The notes under the pieces: model-generated
The model's input: the letters and a program-made list of their open reading frames with translations, nothing else
What the model was told of the DNA's origin: nothing
The model's database searches: none
Assembly: GCA_902462295.1 (NCBI GenBank)
Contig: CABQAZ010000004.1
Location: forward strand, 1 to 64,000
From: an uncultured Clostridium sp.
GTDB lineage: Bacteria; Bacillota; Clostridia; TANB77; CAG-508
DNA: 64,000 nucleotides
Direction of reading: 5' to 3'
Made by a program: the position numbers and the translations under genes
In this document: piece after piece, positions 37,233 to 45,014 of the stretch
How positions within the stretch are numbered: the stretch's first letter is position 1
Layout of the letters: each line of letters begins with the position of its first letter

Positions 37233-38366
37233 TTATACAAATTCTTCCCAAACTAAATTAGCTAAATCAATTCCTCTATTTGTAAGTTTAATGTAATCTT
37301 CATCAACAACAATCAATTTTTCATCAGTCAATTTTTTTAATTGATTTCTAAATAAATAAATTGGATTATCCCCAAACCTATTTTTAAACTCGCTTATTTG
37401 TATACCATCAATCTGACGTAATCCCAGTAACATATATTCTTTTTTAGTATCATCTTCTTTTTGAATTTCATGAATAATTCTGTTTCTATCTAATCTTTCT
37501 GCTTTTATATTTTTTATATATTCCTTAATATTTTCTGTATTAGAATATCTTGTAATATCTCTATAAGAATGGCTTGCAACTCCAAACCCATAATATTGGC
37601 TTTGATTCCAACAATTCACATTATGTCTTGATTCATACCCTTTTTTGGCAAAATTAGATATTTCATAATGTCTATATCCATTTAATTCTAATGAATTCTT
37701 TACATACCAATACATATTTCTTTCTGTGTCTTCATCAGGTAATTCCATTTCACATTTTTGTATCTTATTTGCAATAGGAGTTCCGTCTTCTACAATAAGA
37801 GAATATACTGATATATGCTCAGGTTTCAATTTTATTACTTCTTCTAAACTTTCTTTTAAATCTTTTATTCTCTGATTAGGAATTCCTAACATTAAATCTA
37901 CATTTATATTTTTGAATCCTACTTTTCTTGCCATTTTATATGTTTCCAAAAATTGCTCAAAGTTATGTATTCGTCCTAATTGTTTTAATATACTATCTTG
38001 AGCACTTTGTAATCCTATACTTAATCTATTTATTCCACATTTTTTATAATCTTCTAGTTTTTCTTTTGTTACTGTTCCTGGATTAACTTCTATTGTTATT
38101 TCTGCCTCTTTTGCTACATCTTTATTTTTTATTTCTTCTATAATTTGTTTTATATATTTACTTTCTATATATGATGGTGTTCCTCCTCCTATATAAATTG
38201 TAGTTATTTGTGATTGAATATTTTGAAGTTTTATTTCCTTTTTTAATGCTTTTATATAATCTTCTATCAAGTTATCTTTATTACTATATGAAACAAAATC
38301 ACAATAATAACATTTCTGCTTACAAAATGGTATATGTACATACACACCTATTTCTTTATTTTTCAT
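37233..38366 (-). CDS. hemW: Radical SAM heme chaperone HemW
   Basis: A 377-residue radical SAM protein. The cluster motif is CKQKCYYC with Cys15, Cys19 and Cys22. GGTPS, the E/P-rich EVNPGT segment and SIGLQSAQD are typical of the HemN/HemW family. The usual extra Cys spacing of true coproporphyrinogen oxidase HemN is not seen, so HemW (heme insertion) is the better name. It overlaps whiA by 11 bp. The ATG has GGAGATAG upstream. Confidence 0.92.
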   Translation of the reverse strand: MKNKEIGVYVHIPFCKQKCYYCDFVSYSNKDNLIEDYIKALKKEIKLQNIQSQITTIYIGGGTPSYIESKYIKQIIEEIKNKDVAKEAEITIEVNPGTVTKEKLEDYKKCGINRLSIGLQSAQDSILKQLGRIHNFEQFLETYKMARKVGFKNINVDLMLGIPNQRIKDLKESLEEVIKLKPEHISVYSLIVEDGTPIANKIQKCEMELPDEDTERNMYWYVKNSLELNGYRHYEISNFAKKGYESRHNVNCWNQSQYYGFGVASHSYRDITRYSNTENIKEYIKNIKAERLDRNRIIHEIQKEDDTKKEYMLLGLRQIDGIQISEFKNRFGDNPIYLFRNQLKKLTDEKLIVVDEDYIKLTNRGIDLANLVWEEFV

Positions 38367-39201
38367 TTGCTATCTCCATTATTTTTTTTAATCTATAATT
38401 TACTCCTGATTTTCCTACAGGTTGTTTTAGCATTTTTCCTAATTCTACTAAACTTGCATTAGGATTTTTCATTCTTAATTCTGCTATTTCTTTTAAATTT
38501 TCATCCATTTTTTCAAATTTTTTATTTTTCTTTAAACTTTTTATTGCCTCTATTTGCTCTATCGAAGCATTTATTGTTTTATTTAAATTCGCTGTTTCAC
38601 AATTTACTATTCTATTTATCTTGTTGTTCATTTCTCTTTGTACTCGTATTTCTTCAAATTTTATGACTGATTTATTGGCACCTAATAATGCTAAAAATTT
38701 AGAGATTTCTTCTCCATCTTTTAAATATATTGCATATTCATTGTTTTTTTCAATTATATTGCTTTTTATATCATATTTCATTAAGTATTCCATTATTTTT
38801 TTTGCATTTTCACTTTTTGAAATTCCTATTTCTAAATGATATTTTTTTTCTGGATTATTTATCGAACCAGAACCTAAATATACTCCTCTTATTAACCATT
38901 TTATTTGTTCTAAATTAAGTTTTTCAATATTTTCTATTTCTTTTATATATTTTTTATTTACTTTTATAGAAAATAAATTTCCCTGAATTGCTATGTCATA
39001 ATTATTTATATTTGAATTGTTTAATAATCTTGAAAATCTATTTATATTATATTCATTTTCTGTACTAAATTTTATGTTGTTCTTTTCTTCTGAAATATTA
39101 CTACTTATTAAATATCCCATTAATTCGTATTTAACAACTTCTTTATCAGAAAGATTTTCTAATTTGCTTATCTCTTCTTTTAATTCTGTTGAAAATGACA
39201 T
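38356..39201 (-). CDS. whiA: WhiA-like DNA-binding regulator
   Basis: A 281-residue protein with WhiA layout: an N-terminal LAGLIDADG-like half (IKWLIRGVYLGSGSINNPEKKYHLEI, seen as GVYLGSGSINNP) and a C-terminal helix-turn-helix (AELRMKNPNASLVELGKMLKQPVGKSGVNYRLKKI, seen as VGKSGVNYRLKK). In Firmicutes WhiA binds DNA and affects cell division and chromosome segregation. It is slightly shorter than typical (about 310). I choose ATG 39201 because AAAGGAG is 7 nt upstream; an ATG five codons earlier has no site. It is in a run with prmC and hemW. Confidence 0.9.
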   Translation of the reverse strand: MSFSTELKEEISKLENLSDKEVVKYELMGYLISSNISEEKNNIKFSTENEYNINRFSRLLNNSNINNYDIAIQGNLFSIKVNKKYIKEIENIEKLNLEQIKWLIRGVYLGSGSINNPEKKYHLEIGISKSENAKKIMEYLMKYDIKSNIIEKNNEYAIYLKDGEEISKFLALLGANKSVIKFEEIRVQREMNNKINRIVNCETANLNKTINASIEQIEAIKSLKKNKKFEKMDENLKEIAELRMKNPNASLVELGKMLKQPVGKSGVNYRLKKIMEIANEK

Positions 39202-39220
39202 TTGTTCTCCTTTCATTACA

Positions 39221-40060
39221 TTAATTTACTTGTGTAATTATAACTCTATCATTACCACATAAATCTTTTTTGCAATATGTATCTATATAATGTTTTTCTT
39301 TTTCTATAATTTCTAATACTTCTTTTTTTTGATCATACCCTATTTCAAAACATAAATAACTTTTAAATTTCAAATATTCTATCGCTTGTTTTGTAATTTT
39401 TCTATAAAATTCTAGACCATCACTTCCACCATCTAGTGCAATTTCAGGTTCTCTTTGAACTTCAATACTTAAAAGTTTAATATCTTCTTTTTTTATGTAT
39501 GGCGGATTAGAAACAATAATGTCAAACTTCATTTTCTTTAAATTATTAAATAGATTTGATTTTATAAATTTAACATTTGCTTCTAATTTGCTTGCATTTT
39601 TTCTTGCAACCTCTAATGCTTTTTCACTTATATCTACCGCAAATACTTCTGCATTTGCTAAATTTTTTTCTATTGATATTGCTATTGCTCCACTTCCTGT
39701 ACATAAATCTAAAATTCTTGGTTTATCTATATTTTTTGCTATTTTTATAACTTCTTCTACTAGTATTTCAGTATCAGGTCTTGGTATTAATACATCTTCA
39801 TTTACATAAAAATCCATTTTCATGAATTCTTGAGAATGTGTTATATGTTGTAACGGAATTCCTTTTGTTAGTTTTTCTATATTTATGAAATATTCCCATT
39901 GTTCTTTTTTTCCTATTTCTTCATTGTCATATATTATTAAATATTGCCTACTTTTTTTTAATATGTATTGTAGTAATAATCTTGATTTTAATTTAGGACT
40001 TTCTACATTATTATTTTTTAATATTATCATTCCTTTTTTTAATGTTTCTTTTATTGTCAT
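39221..40060 (-). CDS. prmC: Release-factor glutamine methyltransferase
   Basis: A 279-residue SAM-dependent methyltransferase that methylates the GGQ glutamine of RF1 and RF2. The N-terminal helical domain (about 1-75) is followed by a Rossmann domain with DLCTGSGAIAI (SAM loop) and the NPPY catalytic motif (IVSNPPYIKKED). The start is ATG 40060 (MTIKETLKKG) with GAGGGTGG upstream; a longer frame to 40096 has no such site. It precedes whiA by 19 bp. Confidence 0.94.
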   Translation of the reverse strand: MTIKETLKKGMIILKNNNVESPKLKSRLLLQYILKKSRQYLIIYDNEEIGKKEQWEYFINIEKLTKGIPLQHITHSQEFMKMDFYVNEDVLIPRPDTEILVEEVIKIAKNIDKPRILDLCTGSGAIAISIEKNLANAEVFAVDISEKALEVARKNASKLEANVKFIKSNLFNNLKKMKFDIIVSNPPYIKKEDIKLLSIEVQREPEIALDGGSDGLEFYRKITKQAIEYLKFKSYLCFEIGYDQKKEVLEIIEKEKHYIDTYCKKDLCGNDRVIITQVN

Positions 40061-40117
40061 ATTAACACCACCCTCTTTGCTATTACTATATACCATTTTA
40101 TCTTTTTTTTCAATAGT

Positions 40118-40144
40118 AAAAGAGCAACTAAACTAGTTGCTCTT
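40118..40144 (-). terminator. Terminator overlapping the veg stop codon
   Basis: AAAGAGCAACT and AGTTGCTCTTT form an 11-bp perfect stem with a 4-nt loop. The stem encodes the final codons of veg and the TAG stop is at its apex; CTCTTTT follows on the minus strand. Confidence 0.85.
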
Positions 40145-40436
40145 TCATTTTTCTTTTTTTACTTTCTACTATTACTGGTGGTAATAGTGGACTATAATTT
40201 TCTCCATTAAATACATCTACTTCTACTGTTCTTGTTAGTAAATCTGTGTATGTATATGATGCTGTTCTATCATTTTCTTCATATTTTACTACAAAAAGAT
40301 TAGAATATGCTTTTTCTATTGTACCTTCTTTTGCAAATTCTTTGCTTCTTCCTAACGAACCTTTAACAATTATCTTTTGACCTATTTTATCATTAATATC
40401 TGTTTTCAAATTTGATATGTCAGTCCTACAAATCAT
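40128..40436 (-). CDS. veg: Veg family protein
   Basis: A 102-residue Veg homologue. Typical family segments are IGQKIIVKGSLGRSK, EGTIEKAYSNLFVVKY and ASYTYTDLLTRTVEV. In Bacillus, veg is strongly expressed and linked to biofilm formation and spore outgrowth; the biochemical role is unclear. The C-terminus is extended by a basic ESKKRKMKEQLV tail whose codons form the terminator hairpin. The ATG has AGGTGA upstream, and that site is complementary to the promoter spacer. Confidence 0.88.
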   Translation of the reverse strand: MICRTDISNLKTDINDKIGQKIIVKGSLGRSKEFAKEGTIEKAYSNLFVVKYEENDRTASYTYTDLLTRTVEVDVFNGENYSPLLPPVIVESKKRKMKEQLV

Positions 40437-40437
40437 T

Positions 40438-40489
40438 AAATCACCTACTTTGCTTAAGATATTTTAAATATATCATTTGTAGGTGATTT
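40438..40489. repeat. Perfect 11-bp inverted repeat spanning veg promoter spacer and ribosome-binding site
   Basis: AAATCACCTAC (40438-40448) and GTAGGTGATTT (40479-40489) are perfect complements 30 bp apart. One arm contains veg's ribosome-binding site; the other lies in the spacer of its promoter. Confidence 0.85.
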
Positions 40490-40495
40490 TGTCAA
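40467..40495 (-). promoter_or_regulatory. veg promoter
   Basis: TTGACA (40490-40495), a 17-bp spacer and TATATT (40467-40472) on the minus strand. The transcript would start near 40460 and exclude the spacer arm of the inverted repeat, leaving the ribosome-binding site free. Confidence 0.85.
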
Positions 40496-40588
40496 AGCAT
40501 GTATTTTATTGTCATTTTCCTGTTTCCCACTAATTTCAACGGTTACACGTTATGTTTTATCTTTTGTTACATTTGTATTACATTTATA

Positions 40589-41414
40589 TTACAAAATTAT
40601 TACATTCTTTTTTCCTCTTGCTCCAAGTCCATTAACACCCTTTTTTCCATCTCTAAGTTCATCTACAAAATCATCAATCGTTATATATCTATTTTTGTCG
40701 GCTATTGCTATACTTTTTGCAACAACCAATGGATCAAGAAAATCAATTAATATTCTTGCTGGTGATGAGGCAAAATTTGCTCCTGCTTCCATTAATGCTT
40801 CAAAATAACTTTGACATGCTCCTGCAAATATTACCAGATTTTTACCATGTTTTTCATCATATCTTCTTGCTTCTTTTACTGTTTGGATAAAATGCCTCGA
40901 ATTTCGATAATTATATATGTCTCTATATCTTGCTCCATTTTTTATCATTCCATCATGCCCGAGTTATAACAAGTATTTCTGGATTATAAATTGTAAGTAA
41001 TCTATATACTACCTTTGACTGTCTATTTTCTGGAATATTTTTTACAGTTGCATTTAACCCCATTTTTTTATAATACATTATTGATTTTGCACTATATCTT
41101 TTATCACCGTCTAAATGCAATATTCTACCTGTATGAATTATTTCTTTTCTTCTACTATTATGTTCAATTATTTTTTCTTTTTGAATTTTATTTATTATTC
41201 TTTTTTCAAATTCTTTTTCTCTTTTTATTTGTTCTTCTTTGCCAACTATTTTTAAATCTTCAACTGGTGCATCTGCTTCAACTCTTACATCAATTCCTTT
41301 TAATATTGCTATTTTTTGACCATTTGCTAATTTTAATATTTTTTTTACATAAAACATTATGTCATTTTCGTATGAATTCCTACTAATTATGTCACCTTTT
41401 TTTATTTCTTTCAC
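40589..41414 (-). CDS. yabG: Sporulation protease YabG, split by one extra base at a CGG codon
   Basis: YabG is a mother-cell protease that processes spore-coat proteins. The N-terminal frame starts at GTG 41414 (GAGGTGA upstream) and reads to TGA at 40953-40955. The C-terminal half lies in the +1 frame and contains typical YabG segments (YRNSRHFIQTVKEARRYDEK, LVIFAGACQSYFEAL, GANFASSPARI). Skipping the first base of CGG (40959-40961) changes VITRA-stop to VITGHDGMIKNG, restoring the family motif and a 274-residue protein of normal length. No other lesion is visible. It may be a programmed +1 frameshift, a pseudogene or a sequence error. Confidence 0.88.
40953..40964 (-). other. Candidate +1 frameshift site in yabG (ACT CGG GCA TGA)
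   Basis: On the minus strand the zero frame reads ACT-CGG-GCA-TGA. Dropping the C gives ACT-GGG-CAT-GAT-GGA, i.e. T-G-H-D-G. A stop follows one codon after CGG. This is one of only two in-frame CGG codons seen in the window. Confidence 0.6.
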
Positions 41415-41500
41415 AATATCACCTCTAATCTTGTATACAAATTTAGGCTAATATAGTTTATTCTCTTTCGACATATTTTGACACACAAATATTGTTATAT

Positions 41501-41595
41501 GTTAATAGTTTTCATAGTTATTTTATAAAAAGTTCTTGAAATATAAGCTTTGAATGCAATGACGAATGTGTATGGAAAAATTTTAGAAATTCTTT
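41501..41595 (+). repeat. Palindromic dispersed element, truncated copy D
   Basis: The left half only: GTTAATAG, then AGTTCTTGAAATATAAGCTTTG and TTTTAGAAATTCT match copies A-C, shown in part. The core loop and right arm are missing, replaced by AT-rich sequence, so this copy has suffered an internal deletion. It lies in the 301-bp gap between divergent yabG and the DUF4364 gene; the rest of that gap shows only AT-rich DNA. Confidence 0.85.
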
Positions 41596-41715
41596 ATATT
41601 AAATAAATAAACTATTAATCTATAACCAAATATTAATTATTGTATATATATTTTCTTTACTAATCCATTTTTCCGTGATATAATATTCAAAGAAATTTTG
41701 AAAAGGAGGACTCTT

Positions 41716-42261
41716 ATGGAAAAATCTATTACAGACTTAGCAGAAAATAAAGTATTAATTTTATATTTATTAAACAAATTGTCAGATGGAATCAAAAGTG
41801 ACAATCTATACAAAATTGTTTCATCTGCAAATAATATTAACTATTTTTATTTTCAAGAATTATTAACAGATTTAATTGATACAAACCTAGTTGGTTCCTT
41901 TACAAAAGAAGAAGATACATTTGTAAAAATCACTTCAGATGGTCAAAATTCATTATCACTTACAAAATCTCTTTTACCAGGGATTCTAAAATTAAAAGCA
42001 GATAATATCTTTAAAGATGAAGTCTCAAATATAGCTGAAGAATCTTCTATTATTACAGAATACATACCAAAAGATGAAAATAATTATACTGTAAAATGTA
42101 AAATTGTCGAAAAAACAGAAACAATTTTTGAAATATCAACATTTGCAGGTTCAAGAGATAGAGCAAAACAAATTTCTGATAATTGGAAAAATAATGCTAA
42201 TAAAATTTACCCAAAGATAATTAATCTACTTTTAAATGGAGAAAAAAATGAAGAAAACTGA
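41716..42261 (+). CDS. DUF4364 family protein
   Basis: A 181-residue protein of the DUF4364 family, restricted mainly to Clostridia. The N-terminal part (about 1-75, ENKVLILYLLNKLSDGI and FQELLTDLIDTNLV) looks like a winged-helix DNA-binding domain, followed by a beta-rich C-terminal half. A regulatory role is inferred but no target is known. It starts at ATG 41716 with AAAAGGAGG upstream (an upstream TTG is out of reach of that site). It overlaps nth by 14 bp, so translation is probably coupled. Confidence 0.85.
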   Translation: MEKSITDLAENKVLILYLLNKLSDGIKSDNLYKIVSSANNINYFYFQELLTDLIDTNLVGSFTKEEDTFVKITSDGQNSLSLTKSLLPGILKLKADNIFKDEVSNIAEESSIITEYIPKDENNYTVKCKIVEKTETIFEISTFAGSRDRAKQISDNWKNNANKIYPKIINLLLNGEKNEEN

Positions 42262-42892
42262 TATAAATAAATTTGTGGAAATATTGAAAACTACATATCC
42301 TGATGCAACATGTAGTTTGGATTTCGAAACACCTTTTCAAATGGTTGTAGCTGTTATGCTTTCAGCACAATGTACTGATGAAAGAGTAAATAAAACAACT
42401 CCTGCTTTATTTAAGAAATGCAAAGATATCCAAGATTTTGCAAATATTGATATTACGGAGCTTGAATCAATTATACATCCTTGTGGATTTTATAAAAACA
42501 AGGCTAAAAATATAAAATTATGTGCAAAACAAATTTTAGAGAATTATAATGGTGAAGTCCCTCATTCTATGGACGAGTTATTAACTTTAGCTGGAATTGG
42601 TCGTAAAAGTGCAAATGTAATTTTACTTGAAGCCTTTGGTATTGCTAATGGAATTGCAGTTGATACTCATGCAAAAAGAATCTCTAATAGAATTGGTCTT
42701 TCTACTGAAAAAGAACCAGAAAAAATTGAACAAGATTTACTAAAAATTTTTCCAAAAAAATATTTAAAAGACATCAATCATCTTTTTGTTTGGCATGGTC
42801 GAAAAACTTGTGATTCACGTAAACCAAATTGTGAACAATGTACAGTTAAAGAATATTGTTTATATTTTAATAATACATCAAAAAAATCTTAA
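42248..42892 (+). CDS. nth: Endonuclease III
   Basis: A 214-residue base-excision glycosylase and AP lyase for oxidised pyrimidines. The helix-hairpin-helix is LAGIGRKSANV with catalytic Lys120, and Asp139 lies in AVDTHAKR. The 4Fe-4S ligands are Cys188, Cys195, Cys198 and Cys204 with the C-x6-C-x2-C-x5-C spacing. The start is ATG 42248, 7 nt after GGAG; an ATG at 42236 lacks a site. It overlaps the DUF4364 gene. Confidence 0.96.
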   Translation: MKKTDINKFVEILKTTYPDATCSLDFETPFQMVVAVMLSAQCTDERVNKTTPALFKKCKDIQDFANIDITELESIIHPCGFYKNKAKNIKLCAKQILENYNGEVPHSMDELLTLAGIGRKSANVILLEAFGIANGIAVDTHAKRISNRIGLSTEKEPEKIEQDLLKIFPKKYLKDINHLFVWHGRKTCDSRKPNCEQCTVKEYCLYFNNTSKKS

Positions 42893-42943
42893 TGTATATT
42901 TATTTTTTTTTTGAAGATACTATGTTAATAAGAGGTGATATCT

Positions 42944-43075
42944 TTGACAAATATTAATTGTTCTTTAGATTGTATTTATCAAATAGATGGAAAATGCTCT
43001 TATGATATTATTTCTAATTCAAATTTATGCACTAATTCTGAATGTGCATATTATAGCAAATTACTTCAAAAATAA
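42944..43075 (+). CDS. Small Cys-rich protein (43 aa)
   Basis: A short gene starting at TTG 42944 with AGAGGTGAT upstream. It encodes MTNINCSLDCIYQIDGKC and continues with further Cys (LCTNSECAYY), six cysteines in 43 residues. The pattern C-x3-C-x7-C, then C-x4-C, resembles small clostridial metal-binding peptides that are often misannotated as hydroxymyristoyl-ACP dehydratase. It is located just after nth on the same strand and before a terminator, so it is a real transcription-unit end. Function unknown; metal binding is inferred. Confidence 0.75.
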   Translation: MTNINCSLDCIYQIDGKCSYDIISNSNLCTNSECAYYSKLLQK

Positions 43076-43087
43076 TTTGTTTAATGC

Positions 43088-43123
43088 AAAAGTCAACCCG
43101 AAAAATAATCGAGTTGACTTTTG
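43088..43123. terminator. Bidirectional terminator between the small Cys-rich gene and spoIIP
   Basis: AAAAGTCAACCCGA and TCGAGTTGACTTTT pair around a short A-rich loop between convergent genes, with T-runs on both strands. Confidence 0.85.
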
Positions 43124-44278
43124 TTATTTTTTATATTCATTTAAAACATTAGCAAGATATTTCATACTATTTAAACATTGCTCAAGTGTATTTCCTGTTG
43201 CTCCTACTTCAATAATACATGCTGCCTTTCCAAGATGTTGATTATATCTAGAATTTCTTACAATTATAGGTTTAAACAATCCTGGATACATTTCATTTGC
43301 TTTTTGTTGTAGTTCTATTGCAAATTTTAAATTTGATTTCCATTCTGGATGATATAATCCTCCTCCATTTGTTCCTATAACCAACATAAGCTGTGCAACT
43401 GTATCTTCTCCTATTTTTACACTTGGGTCATAATTGCTTTTGCTTCCGATTGCATCTCTATGTAAATCTATTATAATATCACTTGGATTTGCCTTTAATA
43501 TATTTTCAACTGTCGTCTTTGATCTTGTATATGAACCAGTATATGCTGGATAATCATGATATGTTTTATCATGTGTTACACAAAAACCATATCCCATTAA
43601 ATAGTTTGTGAGTTCATCTCCAACTCTTGCAACTGAAAAATTTAAATCTGTTGTTCTAAAATTTCCAGTTTGTTGATAATTATATTGTTCAGTTGGTGTA
43701 TAACTTTCACATGTATGTGTATGAAAAATAGTAATATTTTCTTTATTTATATTTATTTCTGTTTCTAATATAGTTTCATTAATTTCATAAGATGTTTCAT
43801 TTTTTATTTTTACACCATTATATTCCACATTACAACTTTCTTTTATCGGATTTTGTGTTACAATTTCTGTTTTTACTTCTGTTTGTTCAGCTTTTGCTTC
43901 TTGATTTTTATTTTCATTGATATTTTCACTATTATTTACTTCAACTTCATTTTCTTCATTTACCTGCTCATCTGAAGTTTCTTGTATTTGTGATATTCTG
44001 GCTAATTCTATATCTAATATTTTTCCTGAAAATGTTTTTTGGTTTTCTTCTTCCTCTTCTTTTATAATATTATTAGATTTGTAATTAGTACTTACTATTG
44101 CTGGAATTTCACTATTTAAACATTTCACTATTTGTTCTGATATATTTATTTGTAATATTTTACTTGTTTTAAATTTACTTATTATTTGTGTTATTACAAA
44201 TAATATTATTATAATTACCACAATTATGGATATTCTCATTAATGATTTTTTTGCATTTATTATTGTAACATTAAACAT
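43124..44278 (-). CDS. spoIIP: Stage II sporulation protein P
   Basis: A 384-residue membrane-anchored peptidoglycan amidase/endopeptidase of the engulfment DMP complex. An N-terminal helix (about 12-33) is followed by a Glu/Asn-rich linker (about 70-140) and the SpoIIP domain. Visible motifs are IFHTHTCESYTP (zinc-binding His), DLHRDAIG and IIEVGATGNTLEQC, typical of the amidase_3-like fold. It partners with SpoIIM (21208-21837). The start has AAGGAG upstream. Expression in sporulation is inferred from the family. Confidence 0.93.
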   Translation of the reverse strand: MFNVTIINAKKSLMRISIIVVIIIILFVITQIISKFKTSKILQINISEQIVKCLNSEIPAIVSTNYKSNNIIKEEEEENQKTFSGKILDIELARISQIQETSDEQVNEENEVEVNNSENINENKNQEAKAEQTEVKTEIVTQNPIKESCNVEYNGVKIKNETSYEINETILETEININKENITIFHTHTCESYTPTEQYNYQQTGNFRTTDLNFSVARVGDELTNYLMGYGFCVTHDKTYHDYPAYTGSYTRSKTTVENILKANPSDIIIDLHRDAIGSKSNYDPSVKIGEDTVAQLMLVIGTNGGGLYHPEWKSNLKFAIELQQKANEMYPGLFKPIIVRNSRYNQHLGKAACIIEVGATGNTLEQCLNSMKYLANVLNEYKK

Positions 44279-44353
44279 ATTTTTCTCCTTGTCCTAATGT
44301 TCCTATATATAATATATGCTTAATGTTTATAAAATAGAACTAGTATCTGTAAT

Positions 44354-45001
44354 TTATAATAGTCTAGGTTTTAATTCCAAATAAATTGGTTTTTCTTCTC
44401 TAATCATTGTACTTTTACCATGTCCTGGATAAACTATAGTTTCATCTGGTAAAACCATAAGTTTTTTCGTAATAGAACTTATGACTGATTCAAAATCTCC
44501 TGTTGGCACATCTGTTCTTCCCCATGTTCCTCTAAACAATGTATCTCCAGAAAATAATAATTTTTCTTCTTCACAATAAAGGCATGAGCCTCCAGATGTA
44601 TGACCTGGAGTATGAATAACTTTAAATTGTAAATCTCCTAAATGAAGCAAGTCATTATCATCAACACGTGCATCTGTTTCTATAACTAATCCTTTATTTC
44701 CTATATACATTGTTAAATTTATATTAGAGTCTTTTAAATTTTCTGCCTCAAATCTTTGGGTTATAATTTTTCCTCCATACTTTTCTTTCAATTCTTGAAC
44801 ACCACCTATATGGTCTCCATGACAATGTGTTAAATATATATATTTTAATTTAGCTTGTAAAATCTCAAGCATTTCTATTATTTTGTCTACATCTCCTGCT
44901 GGATCTATTACCATTGTTTCTTTTGTGTTTTCATCTTGGACAATATAACAATTTGTTGCATCTCCTATCCAAGTTTCAATCTTTAGTTCTTTTAGAATCA
45001 T
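44354..45001 (-). CDS. Metallo-beta-lactamase fold hydrolase (glyoxalase II-like)
   Basis: A 215-residue metallo-hydrolase. The metal motif is THCHGDH with His59, His61, Asp63 and His64; further ligands are in HTPGHTSGG and the closing YPGHG. The family includes hydroxyacylglutathione hydrolases, but the substrate here is unknown. I place the start at ATG 45001 (MILKELKIET), 8 nt after AAGGAG; the longer frame from 45064 lies inside rel. It follows rel by 13 bp. Confidence 0.88.
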   Translation of the reverse strand: MILKELKIETWIGDATNCYIVQDENTKETMVIDPAGDVDKIIEMLEILQAKLKYIYLTHCHGDHIGGVQELKEKYGGKIITQRFEAENLKDSNINLTMYIGNKGLVIETDARVDDNDLLHLGDLQFKVIHTPGHTSGGSCLYCEEEKLLFSGDTLFRGTWGRTDVPTGDFESVISSITKKLMVLPDETIVYPGHGKSTMIREEKPIYLELKPRLL

Positions 45002-45014
45002 TTCCTTTACTCCT

